Assembly (NCBI GenBank): GCA_028687425.1
Contig: JAQUAD010000002.1
Span: 1-64,000, forward strand
Direction: 5' to 3'
Origin: Sideroxydans sp.
Lineage (GTDB): Bacteria > Pseudomonadota > Gammaproteobacteria > Burkholderiales > Gallionellaceae
DNA length: 64,000 nucleotides
Part shown: positions 56,275 through 64,000 of the stretch, one piece after another
How the letters are laid out: each line of letters opens with the position of its first letter
Position numbering within the stretch: position 1 is the first letter of the stretch
Made by a program: the position numbers and the translations under genes
Notes under the pieces: generated by a model
What the model was told of the DNA's origin: nothing
The model's database searches: none
Seen by the model: only the letters and a program-made list of their open reading frames with translations

Positions 56275-57747
56275 ATGAATGAATCGCCTTTGAGCGTATT
56301 GCATCCGACTCAAGTCTGGTCCCACTTCGCTACCTTGTGTGCGATCCCGCGTCCGTCCTATCACGAGCATGCACTCAAGCAACATCTTGCTGCCTGGGCC
56401 GATGCTCACGGCATCGCGCATTTCGAGGATGCCGTCGGCAATCTCATCCTGCAGAAGCCCGCCAGCCCCGGCTGCGAATCCGCGCCCGGCGTGATCCTGC
56501 AAGGGCATCTGGACATGGTGTGTCAGGCCAATGCGGGCACGGTGCATGACTTTGAGCGCGACCCCATCCAGATAGTCGTGCGCGATGGCTGGGTGATCGC
56601 GGAGAACACCACGCTGGGCGCAGACAACGGCATCGGCGTGGCGCTGGCTCTGGCGGCACTGGAAGCGGAGGGACTTGAGCATCCGGCACTGGAAGTGTTG
56701 CTGACCATCAACGAAGAGTCGGGCATGGACGGCGCGCGCGGCTTGGCCCCCGGCACGCTGCAGGGCCAGTACCTCCTCAATCTGGACACCGAGGAATGGG
56801 GGCATTTCTACCTGGGGTGCGCGGGCGGCGTAGATGTCGAGGTGCGTCATATCAGTGAGATGGAAGCGCTGCCGCCGGACTACGCGGTACTGCGTTTCGA
56901 TGTGTCCGGCTTGCGCGGCGGCCATTCCGGTATCGACATCCATCTCGGTCGCGGCAATGCCATCAAGTTGCTGGCTGAAGCTTTGCGCGATCTGGCTGCA
57001 CATACCGATGTGCGCCTGATCGAGATGCAGGGCGGCAGTGCGCGCAACGCCATCCCGCGCGAGGCGTTCGCCATCTGCGCAGTGCCGCTTGCTGCCGTTT
57101 CCGGCATAGATGAATGGGCGGAGCATCGTTTGACCTCATGGCAGCACCGCTTCTCGGATGTGGATGCGGGCATCGCCTTCGGTTATGAGCTGGACGAGAT
57201 GCCGGTGGGGCAGGCGGTGAGCGCAACGGAGCGCGACCATCTGCTGGGTTTTCTGGACAACGTGGTCAATGGCGTGTCGCGCATCAGCGACGATTTTGCC
57301 GGTGTGACTGACACCTCGAGCAATCTGGGTATATTCAAGCTGTCACAGGGTGAAAGTAAAGTGACCTTCAAAGTGCGCTCACTGCTGGATGCGCGCGCTG
57401 ACGTGCTGGCCGACAAGCTGGTCTCGTTCGCCGCCGGTTACGGTCTGCGTGCATACAAAGACGGAACCTATCCGGGTTGGACGCCGAATCCGGCGTCGCC
57501 GTTGCTGGCCTTGTGCCAGCAGGTGTACGAGGCTCAGTTCGGTGCGCCGGCGTCGCTGCAGGTGATCCATGCAGGGCTGGAGTGCGGACTGCTGGCGGCC
57601 AGCCATCCGCATCTGGACATGATCTCGTTCGGGCCCGACATACGCGGGGCGCATGCGCCGGGCGAGAAGGTGGAGATCGCCTCCGTCGAGTACTGCTGGA
57701 CGTTGTTGCAGGCGGTGTTGCGGGCTTTGGCAAAGCCCGTCGCCTGA
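56275..57747 (+). CDS. pepD: Aminoacyl-histidine dipeptidase (PepD family)
   Basis: LQGHLDMVCQAN; LGADNGIGVALALA; TINEESGMDGARGL; SGLRGGHSGIDIHLGRGNAIKLLA. Confidence 0.95.
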   Translation: MNESPLSVLHPTQVWSHFATLCAIPRPSYHEHALKQHLAAWADAHGIAHFEDAVGNLILQKPASPGCESAPGVILQGHLDMVCQANAGTVHDFERDPIQIVVRDGWVIAENTTLGADNGIGVALALAALEAEGLEHPALEVLLTINEESGMDGARGLAPGTLQGQYLLNLDTEEWGHFYLGCAGGVDVEVRHISEMEALPPDYAVLRFDVSGLRGGHSGIDIHLGRGNAIKLLAEALRDLAAHTDVRLIEMQGGSARNAIPREAFAICAVPLAAVSGIDEWAEHRLTSWQHRFSDVDAGIAFGYELDEMPVGQAVSATERDHLLGFLDNVVNGVSRISDDFAGVTDTSSNLGIFKLSQGESKVTFKVRSLLDARADVLADKLVSFAAGYGLRAYKDGTYPGWTPNPASPLLALCQQVYEAQFGAPASLQVIHAGLECGLLAASHPHLDMISFGPDIRGAHAPGEKVEIASVEYCWTLLQAVLRALAKPVA

Positions 57748-57756
57748 TTTGCCTGT

Positions 57757-58575
57757 TCAACTGAACAGCTGCGACACCACGTTGTATTCGTTGATGGCGG
57801 AAAACACGCTTCCCCAATTCCTGTTCCCGGTCTGAGGCTGGCTGGACAGCAGCCCGAGCAGGTCGTTGAACGTCTGCCGCTGCGGTGTGTTGAACAGCAG
57901 CGAGTAATCCGAGGTGGATTGCAACAGTGCATCGAGCGATGTGTACTGGCTGCCGGATTGGCTGATGTATCTGCCCACCACGTCGCTGAAGGCAGTGCTG
58001 GCTTGGGAGAGCAGTGAGGCTGCACCCGCAGCGTCGCTTTCGAAGGCGGCTTGCAGGGTGTCCGTGTCCAGGCTCAGGCTGGACGTCGTGCCGGGAAAAA
58101 GGGGTGCCTGATAGCTGATGCCAAGTTGCGACAAGCGGGTCAGCGACGAATCACCGTTGGCATAGGTCGCTTCGGCCTGCACGTTGAGCGGCAGGGTCAG
58201 GCTGGATGCACCCGTGAGACCGGTAGCCGACAGTGCATTCGTTGTATTCAGGCTGGCAACGCTCTGCTGCAGCTTGTTGAAGCTATCAATCAGCCTTTGG
58301 GCGTTGCTGGTCAGACTTTCAATGTCTGGCTCGGCGGAAGGGATGTTGTTCAGTCGCAGCGTATTCTGGAACGCAACGGCGGCCGACAGTAGCTGTCCTT
58401 TTTCCGAGATGCCGACGACAGTCGAGGAATAACCGAACAGCGAAGGGCTGGACAAACTGAGCTCTGCCGACAGTAGCGCATAGGATGGCGTCACTGAGGG
58501 GCTGGCGAGTATGCCGACCAGCGAAGAATTGGGATTGATGGCGAGCAAGGGATCCATTTTCATCTCCCCGGTCAT
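57757..58575 (-). CDS. FliD C-terminal-like / Ser-rich hypothetical protein
   Basis: LSQLGISYQAPLFPGTTSSLSLDTDTLQAAFESDAAGAASLLSQASTAFSDVV resembles flagellar cap FliD_C. Confidence 0.55.
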   Translation of the reverse strand: MTGEMKMDPLLAINPNSSLVGILASPSVTPSYALLSAELSLSSPSLFGYSSTVVGISEKGQLLSAAVAFQNTLRLNNIPSAEPDIESLTSNAQRLIDSFNKLQQSVASLNTTNALSATGLTGASSLTLPLNVQAEATYANGDSSLTRLSQLGISYQAPLFPGTTSSLSLDTDTLQAAFESDAAGAASLLSQASTAFSDVVGRYISQSGSQYTSLDALLQSTSDYSLLFNTPQRQTFNDLLGLLSSQPQTGNRNWGSVFSAINEYNVVSQLFS

Positions 58576-58701
58576 GGTTTGCAGAATAGCTACCTGACGA
58601 CTAAATGGTACTCCTGTAATTTGCGTAATTGAAGAGGTGCGGCTGATGCATGCTGGTCATACGGTTGATCGGGCATTAGACTTGGCCTGTCTGGAGAAGG
58701 T

Positions 58702-59874
58702 ATGAAAATGGAATGGATGGACAGCCTCTCGTCCGGTGATGAGGTAGAGATATTGCGTTTCCGGACGCTGCTTGAGCGTGCGCGTCTGGCTGCCATGATG
58801 GCGCCGCTGGGCACGCTATACATCGCCTGGCTGGCGTGGACGGCCACGCCATGGACGTGGGTGGTCGGCTGGATGCTGCTCAACAGCGTATCGGACGGCA
58901 TCAGCTATGTGCTGGCCAGCCGCTGGTTGAAACAGCCGTTGCCGCATGAACGCATCGCCGCCGCGCTCAACTGGCAGATCGTGCTGCGCGTGTTGCAGGG
59001 ACTGAGCTGGGGCGCGGCCATCGTGCTCTTCCATGGGCCAGGTCCCGATGCCGCTATGGGCGACATGATCATCCTGCTGGTGCTGATCTCGATCTCGGCC
59101 ATCAGCGTGACCAATATGGCACCGTCATTCAGCACCATGCTGACCTTCTGCGCGGCCGTCCTGATCGTGCCATTCGTGTTCTTCCTGACGCTGGGCGAAA
59201 CGTTCTATGTGAACTTGTCCATCGGTCTGGGCATCCTGTTCCTCGTCGAGATGCAGGTCGGCTGGGATGCCTATCGCCAGTTTGTGGAAGGTGTGCGGCA
59301 GCTGGTACAGAACCGCAGCAACCGCCGCCAGCTGGAGCAGCGCAACGGCCAGCTCGATGCACTCAACCAGACGCTGCAGGTGATGGCTGTGCACGACCAG
59401 CTCACCGGCTTGTATAACCGGCACTTCATCGTTGATCAGCTGGAACGTCAATACGAGATGTTCGGGCGCTACGGCAACGTATGCTCCATCGTGCTGATCG
59501 ATATCGATCATTTCAAGAACGTGAACGACAGTTTCGGACACGGTGTGGGGGACGCGGTACTGGTTTCCTTTGCCAGATGCGTGGAACCTTTGTTGCGTCA
59601 GGGGGACTTCTTCGGGCGCTATGGCGGCGAGGAGTTCATTCTTGTCTTGCCCATGACGGATCAGGCGGCGGCAGTCCAGCTTGCGCAGCGCATACGCACC
59701 AATCTGAAGGATTGCGATCTGCTGGCGGAGCAGGAGCATGCCTGGTGCGTCTCGGCATCGTTCGGCGTGGCGCAGATACGGGCCGGGGAATCGCTTGAAA
59801 GCTGGATGGTGCGAGTGGACCAGGCTTTGTATCGCGCCAAGGACAATGGTCGTGACTGCGTGGTCGCGGAGTGA
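58702..59874 (+). CDS. Membrane-bound diguanylate cyclase (GGDEF)
   Basis: RYGGEEFILVLP with RQGD I-site; N-terminal TM segments. Confidence 0.94.
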   Translation: MKMEWMDSLSSGDEVEILRFRTLLERARLAAMMAPLGTLYIAWLAWTATPWTWVVGWMLLNSVSDGISYVLASRWLKQPLPHERIAAALNWQIVLRVLQGLSWGAAIVLFHGPGPDAAMGDMIILLVLISISAISVTNMAPSFSTMLTFCAAVLIVPFVFFLTLGETFYVNLSIGLGILFLVEMQVGWDAYRQFVEGVRQLVQNRSNRRQLEQRNGQLDALNQTLQVMAVHDQLTGLYNRHFIVDQLERQYEMFGRYGNVCSIVLIDIDHFKNVNDSFGHGVGDAVLVSFARCVEPLLRQGDFFGRYGGEEFILVLPMTDQAAAVQLAQRIRTNLKDCDLLAEQEHAWCVSASFGVAQIRAGESLESWMVRVDQALYRAKDNGRDCVVAE

Positions 59875-59877
59875 GTC

Positions 59878-60219
59878 ATGATCCGCCTTGAAGCTGCCCT
59901 GTCGGCATGGGGACGCCCCGAGTTCGAAGAAGCGCTCAAGGGGGAATTGATGCAGCTCGGCATCGCGAACCTGCCGCTGCAGGCGGGGCTGACTTCCGGC
60001 AGTCAGGTGTTGGACAGGCCGATCAGCGTGATCGTCAAGCGCATCGAACACACCGAATCCAGCATCAGCATACAGGTCGGGGTATTCTTCAAGAGCGTCA
60101 TCGCGGGCTGCAGTTGTGCCGATGACCCTACGCCGCAGGACGAGCTGGATGAGTTCTGCGAATTGCAGCTGGATATCGACAGGATGACGGCTATCGCCAC
60201 CATTACGCTGCTGGATTGA
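59878..60219 (+). CDS. Hypothetical protein
   Basis: 113-aa ORF 3 nt after the diguanylate cyclase. Confidence 0.7.
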   Translation: MIRLEAALSAWGRPEFEEALKGELMQLGIANLPLQAGLTSGSQVLDRPISVIVKRIEHTESSISIQVGVFFKSVIAGCSCADDPTPQDELDEFCELQLDIDRMTAIATITLLD

Positions 60220-60341
60220 ATGTCATGCCGTCTCAGGGTATCGAAGGCGAGCCGTTTTAGCCCCTTATTCTGTACAATTGCGCACTTGCGAGCGACCTGC
60301 CGGGCGGGTTTAGCCACAACACATTAAACGGAGTCAATTGA

Positions 60342-61658
60342 ATGAAAGCACCGATCCCATTACGCAACGTTCCCCAGTCCAACATCTTCCGCAAAGGCGA
60401 TGTCTTTGTGTTGTTCGGCGAACTGTTTGGTCGGGGCTATGCCAATGGTCTGATCAACGAGGCGCGCAAGGCCGGCATGACCATCGTCGGTGTCACCGTG
60501 GGACGGCGTGATGAGAACAACGCACTGCGTGCCTTGACCGCCGAGGAACTGGCGACAGCCGAGGCCAATCTGGGCGGGCGCATCATCAACGTGCCGCTGA
60601 TGGCCGGTTTCGATCTGGATGCTCCGGCCGGCGAACCGACACCGACCGACCTGATCGCCGACATGTCGCTCAAGAGCTGGCAAGCCGACAAGCTGGATTG
60701 GGCGCAGATCGAGCGCTGCCGTGCAGCGGGCGTGCAACGTTTCAAGGATTCGGTCGCCAAAGTGATGGCCGAACTGGACGGCATGATCCCGGACGGTGCC
60801 AATGCATTCTTCGCCCACACCATGGCCGGCGGCATTCCCAAGGTGAAGGTGTTCCTCGCAATCGCCAACCGCATCTACAAGGGGCGCGGCGAGCGTTTCA
60901 TGCCGTCCAGCGCGCTGCTCGGCAGCGATCTGGGCAAGTTGATCCTGATGAATTTCGACGAAGTCACGGCCAACACCTTCCAGCACCTGATCGAAGGCAG
61001 CGCAGCGATCCGCGCGCGTCTGGAGAAAACGGGCGGACAGGTGCGCTATACCGCTTACGGTTATCACGGGACGGAGATCCTGATCGGTGGCAAGTATGAG
61101 TGGCAGACTTACACCAACTACACGCAGGGCCGCGCCAAGATGCGCCTGGAGCAGCATGCGGAAGCGGCTTGGGCACAGGGCATCAAGGCCACGGTGTACA
61201 ACTGCCCCGAGATCCGCACCAATTCTTCGGACATCTTCGTCGGCGTGGAATTGTCGCTGTTCCCCTTGCTGAAGGCATTGAAGCAGGAAGGCGGCAGCGC
61301 CTGGGCAGAAGCCCAATGGCAAGCCTGTCGCGAGGTGTTGCTGGAAGGCGAGTCGCTGGAGAACCTGCTGAACACTATCGATGCGTACAACGACAGCGAA
61401 GTGATGAAAGGCTTCCGCAATTTCGAGGCATGGCCGATGGACAACACGGCTGAACTGGCGGATGTGATGATCGGCACTTCGGAAGCCATCACCAAGATGC
61501 ATAAGTCCCGCGATGCGCTGGTGACCGATGTGTTGAGCGCCTTGGTGCTGGAAGGTACCGGCCCGCTGATGTTCCACGAGACATCGAATCCAGCCGGTCC
61601 GGTGCTGTGGCTGAACCACGACGTGATCGCCAAACAGCTGAACCAGATGCACGCTTGA
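60342..61658 (+). CDS. FabMG-like putative enoyl-ACP reductase family protein
   Basis: VPQSNIFRKGDVFVLFGELFGRGYANGLINEARKAGMTIVGVTVGRRD Rossmann-like N-terminus; family assigned from memory. Confidence 0.6.
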   Translation: MKAPIPLRNVPQSNIFRKGDVFVLFGELFGRGYANGLINEARKAGMTIVGVTVGRRDENNALRALTAEELATAEANLGGRIINVPLMAGFDLDAPAGEPTPTDLIADMSLKSWQADKLDWAQIERCRAAGVQRFKDSVAKVMAELDGMIPDGANAFFAHTMAGGIPKVKVFLAIANRIYKGRGERFMPSSALLGSDLGKLILMNFDEVTANTFQHLIEGSAAIRARLEKTGGQVRYTAYGYHGTEILIGGKYEWQTYTNYTQGRAKMRLEQHAEAAWAQGIKATVYNCPEIRTNSSDIFVGVELSLFPLLKALKQEGGSAWAEAQWQACREVLLEGESLENLLNTIDAYNDSEVMKGFRNFEAWPMDNTAELADVMIGTSEAITKMHKSRDALVTDVLSALVLEGTGPLMFHETSNPAGPVLWLNHDVIAKQLNQMHA

Positions 61659-61664
61659 TCCAGA

Positions 61665-61682
61665 GCGTGCCGTCCGGCACGC
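61665..61682. terminator. Hairpin between convergent genes, possible terminator
   Basis: GCGTGCC-GTCC-GGCACGC; no strong T tract. Confidence 0.35.
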
Positions 61683-61694
61683 CTGTCTGTCGTA

Positions 61695-62291
61695 TCACTC
61701 GATGCGGCAGGCTTCCTCGAAACTCAGTCTCGGATTGCGTGGATAGACCCCCTTGGGGTCGCCGTAGCCGAGGCTGCAGATGAAATTCGATCTCACATTC
61801 GTTCCCGCAAAAAACAATTCGTCCACCTTGGCATTGTCGAAACCTGACATCGGGCCGCAATCCAGGCCGAGTGCACGTGCCGCGACGATCAGATAAGCGC
61901 CCTGCAGCGTGCCGTTGCGGAACGCGTTGGTGAAGGCGGTCTTTTCGTCCCCGTTGAACCAGCTTGGCGCATCCGGTGCATTGGGGAACAGCTTGCCCAG
62001 TTTGTCGTAGAAATGCAGGTCGTAGCCGATGATGGCCGTGACGGGGGCCGCCATGACTTTGGCGCGGTTACCCTCCATCAAGGTCGGCAGCAGTTTTTCC
62101 TTGGCTTCTTGCGATTTGACGAACACGATGCGTGCCGGGTTCGAATTGGCCGAGGTGGGACCCATGCGGAAAGTGTCGTACAACCGGCGCAACAGCTCTT
62201 CCGCAACGGGGGCGTCGGTCCAGATGTTATGCGTGTGGGCATCGAGAAAGAGCTGGTTCAGTGCGGCTTGTTCAAGGGCCTTGTGGCTCAT
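61695..62291 (-). CDS. RutE/HadB-like malonic semialdehyde reductase (nitroreductase family)
   Basis: [46 protein letters not shown]. Confidence 0.9.
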   Translation of the reverse strand: MSHKALEQAALNQLFLDAHTHNIWTDAPVAEELLRRLYDTFRMGPTSANSNPARIVFVKSQEAKEKLLPTLMEGNRAKVMAAPVTAIIGYDLHFYDKLGKLFPNAPDAPSWFNGDEKTAFTNAFRNGTLQGAYLIVAARALGLDCGPMSGFDNAKVDELFFAGTNVRSNFICSLGYGDPKGVYPRNPRLSFEEACRIE

Positions 62292-62516
62292 CAGGGTCTC
62301 CTGCTGTTTTATTGCAGTATGCTGCTTTCGGCCCGGATTGTCACCCGCGCGGATGCGGGCCTTTCCCTTTTTTCGCAGACAGCAGACGGCCGATGGATCG
62401 AGCGGATAAATCGCGTACCGGAGATTGTCTGATGAAATGAATTATGTCCTAATGCTGCCGTTAGGAAATTTTGGGTTTTGTTGAGTAGCACTTCATTCAG
62501 GTAGCGGAGTTCCGGT

Positions 62517-64000
62517 ATGGATAAAGCGCAGGAAAAGCTTGCGATCAGCAAGTTGGTCTTTGAATTGACTGTCTCTGGAAGTGATTCGGGTGATCTGGAT
62601 GTCCTGCTGGCAGAACTGTTCGTCTTGATGAAGGAACATAACGGTTTTCCGATTGAATCACGCGGCGCGATCCTGTTGCTCAATCCACGGGGGAAGTATT
62701 TTCAGGTCGCACAATATGGCATGCCGCCGGCTTGGGAAAATCCGCTTAATTGGGCGGAGCTGAACCTTCCCGAACCGAGCGATACCGAACGTTGCCATAC
62801 CAAGCAGATTTCTTACGAAGATGCCACGCTCGGTGCCATCGTCCATACCCGCATCATGTTGTTGCCGCTTCGTGTCGAAGGACGCTATATCGGCTATGTG
62901 ACCTTGTTCGTGCCGATGGGCTACGAGTTGTGCGAACTCTATGCCGACTTCTTCAGCGACTTGGCGCGCGCCCTGTCCGGTCTGGTGCAGCGTACCTTGT
63001 CGATGGAGACCTTGCGCATACGCGAGTTGGAACTCGAGGAAGCCCGGGCGGATGCGATCCGCAGTCTGGGCGTGGCTTCGGAATACCGGGATAACGAGAC
63101 AGGCTGGCACATCATGCGCATGACCAATTACGCGCAGTCCATCGCCAAGGCCATGAATCTGCCGGTAGTGCAGCGCGACCTTTTGTATATTGCCGCGCCC
63201 ATGCACGACGTGGGCAAGATCGGTATCTCCGATGCGGTGCTGCTGAAGCCGGGCAAGCTGACCGATGAAGAGTTCGAGGTGATGAAGAAGCATACCGATA
63301 TCGGCGTCACCATCCTGGAGGGCAAGGACGAGTTGATTAAAGCGGCACGCGACATCGCCGGCAGCCACCATGAACGCTGGGACGGTAAGGGCTATCCCAA
63401 GGCACTGAAGGGAGATGAGATACCTTTGCTGGCGCGCATCTGCGCTGTTGCCGATGTGTTCGATGCACTCACCTCGACGCGCCCTTACAAGGAGCCGTGG
63501 TCGGTGGAGCAAGCGCACGACTGGGTGATGTCGGAAGCGGGTAAGCATTTCGATCCGGCCGTAGTCAAAGCATTTGATGCTTCGATGCCCGAGATCCTGC
63601 GTATCCGGGAGCTGTACCGGGACGACATCATCGATCCCAAACAGGTTTTGACATTGCCGCCTATCCGCCACCGCGAGAATGAATGGATCCCCTGGGACGA
63701 CAGCCTGAGCGTGGGTATCGACGTGATCGATGAGCATCATCGCTATTTGTTCGACCTGATCAACGATCTGTATCAGGTGGTGATACGCAAGCGGGGTGCA
63801 CGTGAGGTAGCGCGCCTGATCAAGGCGCTGGATGCCTATGCCAAGATCCATTTCCGCTCGGAAGAGCAGATGATGAACCACTATGCATATCGCGGCGTGG
63901 ACCGCCAACTGCACCAGCATCATGCCTTTGAGGAAAAGGTTGCTGAATTCTATGAAGAACTGCACGCTAATCCCCTGGTAGCCCAGTTCGACGTGCTTTC
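62517..64000 (+). CDS. GAF-like + HD-GYP + bacteriohemerythrin protein (partial, runs off window)
   Basis: Manual translation: APMHDVGKIGISDAVLLKPGKL, HHERWDGKGYP, then WDDSLSVGIDVIDEHHRYLFDLINDLY...HFRSEEQMM...HQHHAFEEKV. Confidence 0.9.
   Translation, partial: MDKAQEKLAISKLVFELTVSGSDSGDLDVLLAELFVLMKEHNGFPIESRGAILLLNPRGKYFQVAQYGMPPAWENPLNWAELNLPEPSDTERCHTKQISYEDATLGAIVHTRIMLLPLRVEGRYIGYVTLFVPMGYELCELYADFFSDLARALSGLVQRTLSMETLRIRELELEEARADAIRSLGVASEYRDNETGWHIMRMTNYAQSIAKAMNLPVVQRDLLYIAAPMHDVGKIGISDAVLLKPGKLTDEEFEVMKKHTDIGVTILEGKDELIKAARDIAGSHHERWDGKGYPKALKGDEIPLLARICAVADVFDALTSTRPYKEPWSVEQAHDWVMSEAGKHFDPAVVKAFDASMPEILRIRELYRDDIIDPKQVLTLPPIRHRENEWIPWDDSLSVGIDVIDEHHRYLFDLINDLYQVVIRKRGAREVARLIKALDAYAKIHFRSEEQMMNHYAYRGVDRQLHQHHAFEEKVAEFYEELHANPLVAQFDVL

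Overview
64 kb of a fairly GC-rich chromosome, probably betaproteobacterial (inference from gene content only). No rRNA, tRNA, CRISPR array, intact transposase or prophage was recognised. Main content: a complete, translationally coupled ccmABCDEFGHI cytochrome c maturation operon (101-7038); a lipocalin gene flanked by composite palindromic repeats; a Sel1-repeat protein; an asparagine-synthase-family amidotransferase; pcm, ald and a Lon-like protease; a stress cluster (DUF1614, Usp, BCAM0308-like, Hsp20, SAP-like); a glutaredoxin-DsbD fusion; an orphan histidine kinase plus TPR response regulator; and ettA. An AT-rich accessory interval follows (about 25.4-28.1 kb) with a two-gene GNAT + ImmA/IrrE-type metallopeptidase cassette and a truncated rsgA 5' fragment. 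Downstream are many small lipoproteins and hypotheticals, an intact rsgA, a four-repeat lipoprotein, two paralogous 77-aa proteins, and a c-di-GMP-rich segment (three GGDEF proteins and a GAF/HD-GYP/hemerythrin protein running off the window end). The most interesting signals are the GNAT/ImmA-like cassette, a dispersed hairpin family with mostly GNRA tetraloops downstream of + strand genes, two decayed rsgA 5' copies sharing that hairpin context, the four-fold repeat lipoprotein, and the duplicated 77-aa gene unit. Product names come from recognising motifs by eye; no database search was run.
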